A stretch of 64,000 nucleotides of DNA, taken from contig CM075101.1 in assembly GCA_037576195.1 (NCBI GenBank), positions 12,338,001-12,402,000 on the forward strand. Direction: 5' to 3'. The position numbers and the translations under genes were made by a program. Shown here piece after piece: positions 18,356-30,733 of this stretch. The notes below the pieces were generated by a model. That model did not search any database. It was not told the DNA's origin and was given only the letters and a program-made list of their open reading frames with translations. Position 1 is the first letter of the stretch, and each line of letters opens with the position of its first letter. Origin of the DNA: Phytoseiulus persimilis. Lineage: Eukaryota > Arthropoda > Arachnida > Mesostigmata > Phytoseiidae.

Positions 18356-18523
18356 GCGGTCAGCTCTTCCGGCATTGTGGTCGAGTCGGAACCCTCGACC
18401 GACAACGAGGTGGTTGTTTTATACTTGTCGGGGAGCGGCGACCACATTCCTGATGAATTATTTCAACATTCTTCTGCGTTGTCCGGGCATTTGGAGAATT
18501 TCAGAGTGGCAGCGGAGAATTAG
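18356..18523 (+). CDS. Possible leucine-rich-repeat exon fragment
   Basis: A short open frame reads VVVLYLSGSGDHIPDELFQH followed by HLENFRVA, close to the LxxLxLSxNxI..IP.xLF pattern of extracellular leucine-rich repeats. A CAG acceptor (18361-18363) lies near its start. The frame stops at 18521-18523, and I cannot connect it to other exons; a nearby frame (about 18528-18587) is also weakly repeat-like. It may be a piece of a multi-exon gene or a decayed copy. Confidence 0.25.
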   Translation, partial: AVSSSGIVVESEPSTDNEVVVLYLSGSGDHIPDELFQHSSALSGHLENFRVAAEN

Positions 18524-21500
18524 GAGGAACTATTGTTCTTCGCATTCCCCCCGCACCGGTTCCGTTTCTGACCTTGCTTCGTCCTGTGAGATTCAGCGGC
18601 ACTATCTGAGCATGAGCGATCACTCGAACAGGTGCGTTGTCGACGAACTCGCACAGCTCCATCAGCGAAGTTTTGTTTCCAGGTGCTACGAGGTTCTTCC
18701 GCTTACCGTTCCGCGTTGATTCTCCACCTTCAAAAAATTCATCCCCTGTCTTAGATGTTCAACACTCAACCCGTATCAAAACCGGCTGAGGGAAAAGTTC
18801 CTCTGTTCTCTTGAGGATTCTCGTTAAACGATCAACTTCCCGTTCAGACGGACCGTCACAGGGCTCGAACTCTCCCAGACCTAGGAGAGCAGCGGTGGCA
18901 GCAGCAATGGACTGATGGCAGCCTTCCCGCTGCATAGGACAGCTATCCGTGGAGGGAGGAAATGAAGAAGGAGCGGGCGAGACTTGCAGCCGAAAGAAAA
19001 AAGAGACCCAAGAGAGACGTTCGAACTAACCTGAGGGCCGAGCAGCGTTGGTTCCCGGCGAGCGCGAGCGGGACGAGGCGAACGAACGAAGTAATTAATG
19101 AAAACAAATGAGCGACCCAGAGAGCGGAAGAGACGGAATGGAAATTAGCGGCGAATACACTTGAGCAACCTCCACGATGGAAATTTACTTCCCGTAGACA
19201 TCTCGAGACGAAACTAGAGCCAATATCAATGTGGACGAATGTTGCTCTTGACCTCATCGAGTGGTCGCAGCTCCAAGCACAGTGTCTTCTACCGTGACTC
19301 GAGAAAGTTTTCGAGAAAGACTTTCGTTCGTCGCTGTGAAAGTGCTCCGCTGAAGTTTGTGTTCGCGGGCAATGCGCTATAGCGGGGCTCTCGTCTTCCT
19401 GACTTTATCGCTCGAACAGGGACGAAATTTCCTCGAGCCCTTTAAAGGAAGGAGTGAAAGGACATTTGAGGACTCGGAGAATGGGTCGATGTCCGTCGTT
19501 AGAGGGAACCTGTGAAAGATGGGGGAAGAGAGGAAATGGGTGGGATCGTACCCAGAGAAAGCTTAGCAGACAAAAATCATTTCGTTATTGAGCTGAACTT
19601 CCTTCTTCGTCGATTCTTCCGGCGACGGTGGCACACATCACTTCTCTTTCTTCCTTTCTTCTGCATGATAATAATATAGGTCGTGTCCGATATCATCGAA
19701 AGAGTTCAACTTTTTAGAAGAGTTGGTCTTTTGGTCGGTCGGGTGGCTGGTTGACTCATGCCTGCCTGCCAGCTTTCCTGTCTGATCGACTTTAAACGAC
19801 GTAGGTGTCGTCTAACGTTGGCGACCCGCGATGACGATCTCCAAGCGCCAGGTTGCAGGGTTTCTCTCCCAGTGCTCTCTCGCCGTATGCAAAAACTCCG
19901 CCACGAGGAGGTCTACCCTGAACCTGATCATAAAACGGTGCTCTTCCCCGATCCGATTTGGGATAAACTGATGGACGTGCAGATACAAAGGCAGAGAGAT
20001 TCCGCTCAGGATATTAAATGGTAGCGTTCCTCGGCCCCGCAATTGGCGGCGCCGGCGCATCGACAGGGTTCTCGCGCCGACTCCGCCATTCAAACTGAGC
20101 TCAACGGTACAAAAAGTTCAGAAGTCGGGGAAATCACACTGCCTGGTGTGACGTCAGTTCAGCTTCTTGTCCATGTGTCCGTTCTCAACCATTAGAATCT
20201 AAATCCCCGAGATCCCATGTCCGAGAAAAACATCATCTGTTAGTTGCCACGATCTGTGAACGCTTTTCGAGGAGTCTGGCTGGCCCGCGCCCCTTGCTGC
20301 ATGCCCACCTACTCTATGCTGTGAATCACTGATTTCAACGCTTCGGAGTATCAGCCCCGAGGAGAACATCGCATCGAGGAGTGCGATTTGCGGGCAGATT
20401 GGATTCCATAACAACATCTTGACGCGGATACCTCGGTAAACAAGATTAGCTCCGCAGAGAGACGAGGTTCTATTCTCACTCGAACCCTGGATCTACGGGT
20501 GTCATCACTTCAAGGCGCATTCGTGGGTGCGGAGATTCCCTAACGGCTGCCGACGAGAGCGAGGTCGAATGTTTGCCCATCGCTTTACAGATATAACCGA
20601 TACAGCGGGAGACGCCGCCGACAGACGCGGAGAGACTCAGTCAACAATGAGACATAGCCAACCTTATGATTGCACAGCGCACACCATCAGACCGGATGAA
20701 ATGGATTCGATACCATGCTCGGAGCGTAGAAAACGCCGGGAAGGTAAACTTTGTGCGAAGTTCATCAAACCGATACCTAATCGATATCCGAGGGAGCGTT
20801 CTCGATATCTCAGAACTCTCACAAAGTTTCCGAGGTTCGAACAGGAGACCCACTGTGACTGGGGGACTCGCAACGCGGGCTCCGAGTAGAAGGCTATAAT
20901 TTATCGAGGTATCCTTTGCAACGGAGGGAGCCGAGGGGGTATTCCCTCACTCGCTGTCACTCCCACCCGAATTAGCACGTCCCAGCGAAGTTAATGGAAG
21001 CGCAAATGAAACGAGCGGCTCATCCTCATGGATACTCGTCTTCCGAGAAGCGAATCATGTGTCGAATTCACATGCGTGCTCTGCTTGATGGAGGACGCCT
21101 TGAAGGAAAATATAGAATCCCGTGGCAGGGGATATCTGTTGAGTTCGCCGGGAAGCGAATCATCCGACGACCACTTTAATTTGGTCGAAAGTTGGAGCTG
21201 AGGAAGAGGTTCGATATTTTCCCGCCGCTTTCAGGAGAACCCAGCGGGCCCCCGGAGCAGAGAGAGAGAAAAAATGGTTGCGGGGCGGACGACGCTATTC
21301 TCTAAACGAGGACAACAGAGCGGAGCGCCGCAAGCCGAGTTGGCTTCCCGTAGCCTGAATTCCAACTTCTCTTCGTTCTTCTATGGCGATAAGATTAGAG
21401 CAAGTGCTGCTGCTGCTTTCACGCTATGTTGGATTTTCTCCTTGCTCGTCTCGTCTGGACTGAAAGGATTGCCACAGTTGGCTTTGGCGAAGGCTTTAAG

Positions 21501-21829
21501 GGGAGCTTACTCCATTTATCTTCATCATCATACTTGATACGCTGCGCGGGGACTTGAAACGAATTCGTTGGACCATCTTCAGCCGCGCTGTTTGTTGTTC
21601 CGGCGGGGCATCCCTGTCCACGAGAGATGAAGAGTTCTGATGAGTTCTTGATATGGAATCGGGTACCGGCGTTGCATCAGGATCAAAGAGGTGAGTTTGG
21701 GAAGAGCTCGCGATCCGTCAGCTTCCATCCCTGGGAGTATTGTGAGTGGGCAGACTGGATTCAGAACGAGTTTCCCTGTTTAGGTTCTCTGAGTTGCATT
21801 CCCATTCCCTAAGTTTTCTAGAGCACACT

Positions 21830-21875
21830 GGAGGAAAGGGTAACAGATGCCAGATATCGGATATACTATACGATT
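21830..21875 (+). repeat. Dispersed 46-bp repeat, copy 1
   Basis: Shares GGAGGAAAGGGTAACAGATG and then CAGATATCGGATATA with copy 2 at 23161-23206, differing at only a few positions. The 3' part is an imperfect palindrome. Confidence 0.6.
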
Positions 21876-23160
21876 CCTTCGTTTTCTGAACCTGACCCGG
21901 GGTCTTTGGTATGAAGACATGCTCAACCGCGCTCACGGTGTGAGAGAAAGAGAGAATAATGCACCGCGCGTCGACAACAAGCAAATTGTGATTCGAAGGT
22001 GAAGCAAAGTGATATCAAATCACTCATCTCTCCCCGGGCCTCGAAAAATTGCATCGAGATTGATCAAGCGATGCAACGGGGTACTCACTGCAATCGCGTT
22101 AGTGAACGAACAGCGTTCGACTTCGTATCCGAACGAAAACGAGCCTGCGCTCCCTCGTGCCGGGAAGCTTGGAAAAAGGTTGATCGGGCGATTCGGGGCC
22201 CAGACTTCGACTCGTTCGGAAAGCATCACATAACCCGAATCACAGCGTGACCGAGTTAGGAAATGCTGTTTCGTGTCAAGAGCTGACGTCTTCCGAACAT
22301 CTCCCATCATCAGAAGAGGAATATTAACATCCGCAAACGTCCGAGATCATTATTGTCCTTGTTGTGTTGTCGAGAGAAACTGTTCCTGCAGTAGGTGAGA
22401 AGGCGAGTGCGAACATGACGCCGCTCTCCATTAGCGACTGGAGCGTCCTGCGTCTCCTGAGACTCTGCTGGAGGAGGCTACATTATGCAAAGCAGCAACT
22501 ACAGCGTTTTTACATCAGAGTGAAGAGTAAGAAGAGCTTTCTGCATACGAAATGCACCTCTGCTCCCTCGTTTTCGTCGCGTTCCTCTTTTACCCGCAAC
22601 CTCCCCAGGCCAGCCAGCCAGCCAGCTAGTCAGGCAGCGAGACACCGAGCCGACCCCCGAGCAACGGATGGAACGTATAACAATACGCAAAACGCTCTTT
22701 TTGTTGAGCTGCGCTCGAGCACCAACATGAAAGATTCACTGATTGTAGAGCAGCACCCCCAGGAACGGGTTGGAAAAACGTTTTTTTCTCGCTCGTGCGC
22801 GTTCGCACACGTTCAGGTCGTAAGGCATCAACTCCAGCCCATATTCCATTTGGAACTCACGAAAGTCCCAGCGTGCCCAGGAGAGAAACTGTGGGTAAAC
22901 AAGAAGTCAGAATAAACACAACCGATGGCGCTCTTTACTGCGATGCCTGAGATTCAGAGTTTGCCTATCCCTCCCTTCCCGCAGTCGCGCATTAGCTTCG
23001 TAGCCGTCTCCATCCTCGATGACAGAGACGGCCATGACGCGGAGAAAATGTTTTCAGTCTGAATGGCGGTGGTGGCCGTATCACACATCAATGATTGATT
23101 ACGTGCCGAGCATACGGAAGACGATCTCGAGATCGGGCTCGCTCACTTGGGAAAGCTGAC

Positions 23161-23206
23161 GGGAGGAAAGGGTAACAGATGGCAGATATCGGATATATTA
23201 TCCGAT
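23161..23206 (+). repeat. Dispersed 46-bp repeat, copy 2, with perfect hairpin
   Basis: Same orientation as copy 1. It ends in ATCGGATA, a TAT loop and TATCCGAT, an 8-bp perfect inverted repeat. Confidence 0.6.
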
Positions 23207-26200
23207 CCACGGAAGAAGAAAGCGACCAATAAAGAAAACTGCCGATTTCGGTAAGCACAAAAATAATGAGAAGGGTTCGCGATCCCCTGGGTACGACCTC
23301 CCTTCGTCGACGGAGAAAGTCTCCCGAGCAGTGCTTCAAGTGTGAGTCGATGTTATCCTTGAGTTTTTATTCCGGCGAGGCGCTCGGCCAGAATGCCCAC
23401 TTCCCTCCCCTGTTACTGGTGATGAATAGACGGCACGAATCTCCAGGCCACCATTCGCTTCGGTTGCAATCTGCGCCAACCCTGAATATAGTAGATGTAA
23501 AACAATTCCTGCTCCGGTACACGGTTCCGAGAATATTGCCGCATACATCTCGAGGCAGAGATATTACTGCGCACATGATTCCAAACAGCAGTTTCTCATG
23601 ACATTCCTCAGCTCTGCGCGAACATCGGGGATCTTGTGACATCACGAACCCCGAAATCCGAACATCAGCATTGAGGAAATCACAGAACAACCGTCGCCGA
23701 GCTCTCTGAGCGGCCGAATGCGAACGAATGAATTGAGCGCCGACTCCGAGCGGAGTGTGTTTGCATAGCCTCGGATTATTAGTTTGTTTTTCAACTTTCA
23801 TTGTTTGCCCTTCCCTATCCTAATACACCTTTGGCGTTCTCGTGAGAATTTTTTCGGAGCGGATCGTGCAACCTCGACGACTCCGTGCAGAGAAGATGTG
23901 TTCCATGAAGAGCTTGTGCGGGCGGGGCTCTCTGGCTCATGGGAAAGCCTGAATGCGGGTACTCGGCTCGCATGTTCGCGGACTGATCGGAGGTTCGCCT
24001 CGAGGAGAGTGTTCCACATCAGCTATTCGCCTGCGTCATATTCATCCTCCTGACATGTACCCTTTCCGACGTATCTCTGCGAAAAACGTTCTCATTAGAT
24101 TTCATTCCTGGAGAGCGCCGCAATGTTGTGCTCAAGGGACTTCGCAGACGCGAAGTCTAACTTTATTCGGAGATCTCGCTTTCGCTTCACTAGACGTCGG
24201 CTGCCGCAAAAAAATACTCTAACATCGTCCCCGATTCCCATCTGATCAGCGTCGGATCTTGAGAATGAGAGTGAAACGGTGGATGTAATTCTTTCCAGCG
24301 AGATCTGGTGTCGTCAGGACTCGACTCTGCCGTTTTCCACCGAGCGGAAACGTGCTGACCATTGATTCGAGTTCTTCCCAACAACCTAAAACTCCAGGAC
24401 CTCCAAATCAACTGCCAAGGCTGGAACCGATCTTCGGCGATGCTACTGCATGGAGTCTGTCTTGGACTCGTCTGCTTCGTCACGGCGACTAATGTGATTG
24501 ATTCCAGTCTGCGTTCAAGCACCAGTATGAGCCTTACCGTATTTTTGCCCGGAACACACTGGAGTTGATCTACTGCAGCTCTTCGAGTGGCGACACAGGA
24601 CGAATGTCTGGGAAAAACGATTTCTTCCGATCAGGGAGAGGGGCTCACTTCTGGCAACACGACAAGTTAGAGGCGTTTGCGAGTTCGTCCTAAACATGGT
24701 GGATACGTTGTGGCGATGAAAATCCAGGGCGGCCTCCTGTAAGCAACCAAGATGATTGATTATCATCGCATGTTATCTTTTGAGTCCCGCCAATGTCTCT
24801 GTAGTTAATGATATTCTGCGGGCGTCTTTATCTTCAGCCGCTCATTAAGTATTCCATGGGTGGAACACGGGTGGGACGCTGATACGCCGCGAATAAAACT
24901 TTCGCGGACGTGGTGATATCGACAGTCATGCTTAATAATTAAGTGGCGAGAAATATTTTGAATAAATCCAATTTCGGTCACAGGCTCTCCATTTTGAAGC
25001 AAACGAGGGAACCTGGAGCTCTTTGCCCGCATAGTTTGAATGACTTGACGGATGGTCCTTCATGGTGCTCCGCAATGTTCGTATGGACGGGAGACTGCTC
25101 GTCGATCCCCCAATGTCAGAAGCTCGAATTCTCGCACATTCTCCCCCGTTTTCACTCCGTTGTAAAGAAACCGCCTCAAGGCGAATCTCGGATGGCCGAA
25201 GCCATGGTGAACATCCCGCGAGTTATCCGGTTGATTCGCTCCATTTGTGCATCCGCTGGACTGTTGGAGACGTATCCACAGGCAGCGAGTGGTTCGCTGA
25301 CCACTAACACGCTGGTTCAGCACGGGATGTCCGTATACGTGCCAGGCTCGCGAGGGCTGTGTGCTGATAACGAATGGTTGCACATTTGTGAGTCGCGATC
25401 ACACCAAAATTTCCATAAACGTCCAAGAGGTGTAGCACGGATTTACGGACGTCCGATGGAACGTTGCGGCCCGCGAATGTATTCCATGAGCGCTCCGGGC
25501 CGTTCGGTATGGTGACTTCGCCCGCTTCGGGAAACGTAGTTTATCTTCTTGTAGTTCGTTGCTCGAATGACAACATGCCAACTCTTGTTCATCGCATAAA
25601 CTCAGCTAATCATGACACTACGAGCGCTAACGAGCTAAGCGAATCCAGATGAGGTGCTTGCATTCATTACTGTCTCGGGTTATGTTACTTTGGATGGGAG
25701 CAGAACTGACGGGACGCTGATGCAGGACGTGGTTAAAATGCCGATGGTAAGTCGAGATGCCACATCGAGCCTGCGCTACGAGGATTGGATTTCCTGCTGA
25801 ACATCAAAGGAGCACGATAACGACGCATTCCATGAGGCGGTAGCGGAGGACTCTCGATTCACCGCGCTCTGACATTCATCGTTTCCTGGATACAAAGAGC
25901 ACATTACGTCATCCACTAACACTGCTCCAGCACCCTTTCCGGTGTGAAGTCAAGCCCCATGCAGTCCGATTAGGCTCGTCCACGGGATGGGAATCAGAGA
26001 GATGAGGCACGTCTTTCGGGGCGACGACGTGCGCCACGTAGCCGGATAGCGATCCACGGTAAGAAGCGTGTCGAGGGCCATTGCGAGGTCCGGACTGTCA
26101 CGGAGATCCAATGTGAATGTGACGATCCGCGGCCCAGTATCGGTCGATAGCCGTTCGGTTTCTTGATTCTGGTAGAATATCGCAAGGCTTTTCGATTCGC

Positions 26201-27681
26201 TTGACTGCATTCTGTTTCCCATGGTGGGATCCCTTGAGTCAGGTGTGATTTCTTCGGAGTTCGCCTTCCGAAAGCTTCTAATGTCAAGACGCCCGATGTC
26301 GACTGAGGACCCGAGATCAGTATCACCGGGAGAAGATGGGCAGCCTCATATTTTCTCTGATCGGGGCTGAACGCGAACCAAATTACTGCCTAACGTGAGC
26401 CGGTGCGTTCGCAGCGAGGCTGTCGCGTTTTATGGTTCTCCGGATGGAAGGAGGAAGGACACTTGCGAGCTTATTGAAGCGTTCACTGCTGCAGCTGCCA
26501 AGCTACAATAGCCACCAAACGAGCGAGAGATCCCTCGGTCTCGAAGCCGGGAGTAGACGAACGACAATCTCTGTTTCCCGTTCGGTCATTATCGATAATA
26601 TCAGCGGAACGGTAATGCGGTCCATTTACCCGTCATTCCGAGCGGTAGATTTTCGAAAACAGATGCTATCTGAGGGAAGAGATTCTCCTCAAAGTCCCTT
26701 CTCCGGCGAAACTTCCGAGCGTTCCGTCACGGTCAACGCTTCTCATTTGAGAAGACGAGGGGCACAGACTCGGAGATCCGAGCCTGTGCCCCCCGGAGTC
26801 CTGTTCCTTGAGAGTTTTTTGCTTGACTGGCGAGAATCTCAGGGTGGGGCACAAGTGCACAAGTGTTCAGAGAGTCTGATTCACAGGAGAACTTTCGAAA
26901 ACGGAGGCCATGATTCAATGGGGGTAACAAAGGACTATGGTCACTGAACTATACCCCCCATCCCGCGGAGGTTGTTCATTGTATGGAATCTCTGTCAGTT
27001 GCGGAAGCTCCCCGAGGGGGGTCGGAGTCTCGCAAGGGACAGCTCGAGAAAAAAGAAGCTTTCTCGAACACTCTCTTGAAATTAATCGCTCGAGTATCGG
27101 TTCTGTTTCAAAAAGTCTTTCAGCCGCCTTCGGGTGTGGGAGTCGCGTCGTCCCATAAGAGTAGAACTTTATCATACTTCCGAGTGCGCAGCCGAGAAAC
27201 TTCTCTCCTCTGCAATGAATATAAACGACACCATTATTTTCGTTCTGCCAAACCTAACAGCCACCAGGCAACCAAACGACGGACCGGTCGTGCGGGCAGT
27301 CGGCTGCTCGCCCAAGCCACCAACCAGCCAACGAATCGCTTTTTCGCGGCTTTGTCAAGCACGCCTTGCGGATTCTGCCTCCCTTCCGAAGAGAAACATC
27401 CTCTGACGCGCACGGGTGAGGGCTTCCCTCCTATTCGGAGCACTCGCACATACCAGAGGCACTCCGCTAAAAGCGGTTACCTCATCCTGATGCGCATCAG
27501 CGGCCAGAACCCGCTCCTGAGGGCTTCGTTCTCCTGATGAGGTCGAATCGACTCGAGAAGCCCGTTTTGTTTTTCCCGCTCGGCCAAGAGGGAGGCAGTT
27601 GGGAGCTTGCAGATATCTTACAACGAGTATGAGGCATCGTTTCCCTGGGATCCACAACGCAAGGTCGTGCACGTTGGCGAT

Positions 27682-27698
27682 CCCCCCCCCCCCCCCCC
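27682..27698 (+). repeat. C17 homopolymer
   Basis: Seventeen consecutive C residues. Its length is likely unreliable in sequencing. No coding context seen. Confidence 0.9.
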
Positions 27699-30693
27699 GC
27701 GCACCAGGCGAGTCCTTCTTCGGAACTCTGGCTCCTTGTGAGTTCTCTCAATCGTGATTCGGCTTATTGAGGAAAAATTGGTTGACGCGCCCGACCGAGC
27801 GGGATTGAGGTTCGTGCTGTTGCTCACAGTATTGCCGGATTCGCGGAGTCTGTCGGAAACTTGAAATACACATACAATGCAGCTCCCCACACAGCAGGTG
27901 CAAGCGTACTCAGCGGATGCCCGTTAATTTGTTCTGGGGAACGTTTCGAGTTTCGCTCACCACTGCATGCCAGTTCTCCCGTTTCGGTCGTAACGCAACT
28001 CGCATCGACCGGAAACAGCCACCTCGATGCGAGCAGAGAGCTGACCGCGACCTTCGTCCGAGTGCAGCGTGTGGCTTCCGCGCTCAGTTGGTCAACATTG
28101 GGTCGAATCTTCGATGTGCCTCGGGAACTCGACCGGTACCGACGTGTTCAGGTGCGACTTTCCATCTAGAGGCGTTCGCAGCTGAACGTCGGATCCTGCG
28201 AGGAATGAAGACCATCCCACGGGAATCTCACGGAATGACTCCCGGCCACCGAAGAGACAAGAGCGGAAAGTGTGTTCAGGGTTGACTTAATTCGGTTCAG
28301 GGTAACGGAACCATTTGCGGCCTCTAGTCGTGCTCTACAAAACACGTCAGCTCAGCGAGCTACGGATAGAAAGTGGAGAAAAGCGTCTACTGCAATCAAG
28401 GGAACGTAATCGAAAACCAGAGCGAAGGAGACGAAAGAGGACGGGTCGACATTATGGGAAATCGATTTTTCCAAGGGAAAAATAACAACACCATCACCGC
28501 CGCGTCGCCCACGCTCTAAAGGGAAATTGAGTTTCAGGAGAACGAGTGAGTGAGAGCCGACCTCTGTAAAATGACATTGACTGACTGGATGTTCAGCTGA
28601 GCGAGCGGCTGATCGGGTAGAGGTTTTCCGCTGATGAAATTTTTATTGAGGACATCATGAGCCAGCGGAAAGCGCTTTCGAAACCCTGAAACGACTCGCA
28701 CCCCGAGGATCGAACCTCTGAGTCGGAACCTCAGAATGGTTTCGCAGCATCAACGATATCGCTGAGCAGTCCGCAGGCTCGCACATCGAGGTGAGTCAGG
28801 TTCGAATCTCTAGCCCAGCCGACTCCACTGGAGAAGGAGAAATAGGTCGAGCAGGCGGTCATGACGGAACCAAATGGATTCTGAGAGACGCGCGAGCTCT
28901 GGGGGTGATGAATTCTCTGGGACTCGACGGCCTGAATGACAACAGGAGTCAAACCGATGCGGCGAAGTTTTGACCAACTTGGAGAATTGCTTTTCGCGTG
29001 ACCGAGGCGACGCCGCTTTCCGTAGCGCACGCGTAGGTTTGCTGGGACGCAACATTGGAAAGCCTCGTGCGGGAAGTAGGACCTACGCGCGGGGTTTACT
29101 CGCAATCTCCGGCACTCCAGCTCCGTGTTACCAAACGGAGTGTTCAGCAGGCGACGTGGGGAGGTCGGCGATCAAGCGGAAGCCTTGAGAAGAAGACAGC
29201 GGATGAAACCTGGTCATGCTCAAACGAAGCCGCAAACTGACATTGATGAAAACTTGACGAAATTTCATTCGAATCATCACATACCAATGGGAAACGAGCG
29301 TCGAGGTCAAAGCATAGAAGCGGACGAGGTGACGCCACGAGTCGCAGCTTCCTTCGCTATGCTATACTTGATCGAACTCGTAGAAAGGGGGTCTTGGTTC
29401 AGGTTCTTCTCAGTCAAATGCCGTGATCTGACCCACGTGCTAGCTCCGCGAAGGATCAGGGGGGCCAGCGGGAAATTAAAGATCCGCGTTTGGTTATTTG
29501 AGTATGAAACGATGCCAATGCGAGACCTCGAGGTTCGACTCACAGGAATTGTTTGTACAGATATGCACTTATTCTCGGTATCGTCCCCTCTGGCTTCAGC
29601 GAAGACCTCAGGAAGATGAGATGCATAAGGACTCAACTCGCAATCCAACTCGAAGTCATTCAGGGCCCTCGGGCGTGATTTCCAAGTCACGCACGCGGAT
29701 AATTGCGTGTACCTCACACATCTGTCTTGGCATATCCACATGGTCGTGGAGCAACTGTATTCCTAATAAGGGCTTAACGTCAATTGCAACAAAGCTACGC
29801 GCAAATAGGGAATGAGGCTCCTCTTAATCCCTGATTAACGCTTTGCTTTGGCCGGGCAAACGACACACACAATAAGGGGCTCCGGCTAAATGTATAACAT
29901 CCGCCACATAGTCCATGTTTGGAAGAGTTCAAGGACGCAATCTCTTGGAATCGGCGTCCTACGGTGGACACGATGGCGGTCCATAGTCGCCCATAACACC
30001 ATGGGTCGCATTGCATCAAAAACCAAAATGCATTGCTAGACGTCAGCGCGGTACCCATCCGGGAAGCGGGTCAAAGCTCGGTTTTGAGGGGGAAGAATTG
30101 CTCCGAAGAGGTGAGGCCTCCGCCGAGATCGCATGGAGGATTTTCAGGAGTCCGAAGCCGCGAGATGTAGCAGCCAAAATCCCAGGAGCGGAACGATGCT
30201 TCGTGGTTTTTCATAGGCCAAGCAGCTGAGGCCATCAGCTCGAGGTTTAGGAATTCAAATCCATTGCCCGGCGGAGCCAGTCGCGAAGGTTTTCCTCTCA
30301 ACGGGGCCTGTGGATAATTTCCTTGAGCTCGGCTCTTCATGGCGGAGGATAAGGAGCACAGGGAAAATAGCCGTTCTGCTTCCCGGAAAACCCTAATCAC
30401 GTATATTCCCCACCACATCTATCGAGTGTTTTGCTGAGGATGAGCGCATTTTCGAAGATGGAAGCGATGATCGTAAGGGGCTGCCGGCAAGTTTCCTTTG
30501 AGTATTATGTCGCTTGTCAACGCCTGGATTCACTATTTATGGGAGGGGATAGCTGAGGATCTCCCTTAAATATTTATAACCTTCAGAGCGGGACCCGTCG
30601 GGATATCTTAATTCCACCCTCGGCTGACACCACAGAGCACAGCATTCAAGAACTCTTTCAAAAAATCCACGAGGGCATTCAGGTGTGAGATTT

Positions 30694-30733
30694 GATCGAC
30701 AGAGGTGAGCTTAGATCGACAGAGGTGAGCTTA
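30694..30733 (+). repeat. Two-copy 20-bp tandem repeat
   Basis: The unit GATCGACAGAGGTGAGCTTA occurs twice in perfect tandem. Each copy contains a donor-like AGGTGAGC. Confidence 0.9.

Noticed and set aside
24943..27537. Several 170-190-codon frames on the plus strand
   Set aside because: Composition resembles translated non-coding DNA, opposite-strand frames of similar size overlap, and no family features are visible.
28797..28815. GGTTCGAATCT resembling a tRNA B box
   Set aside because: No A box or acceptor-stem pairing at the right distance; similar isolated matches at 35266 and 46867 also fail.
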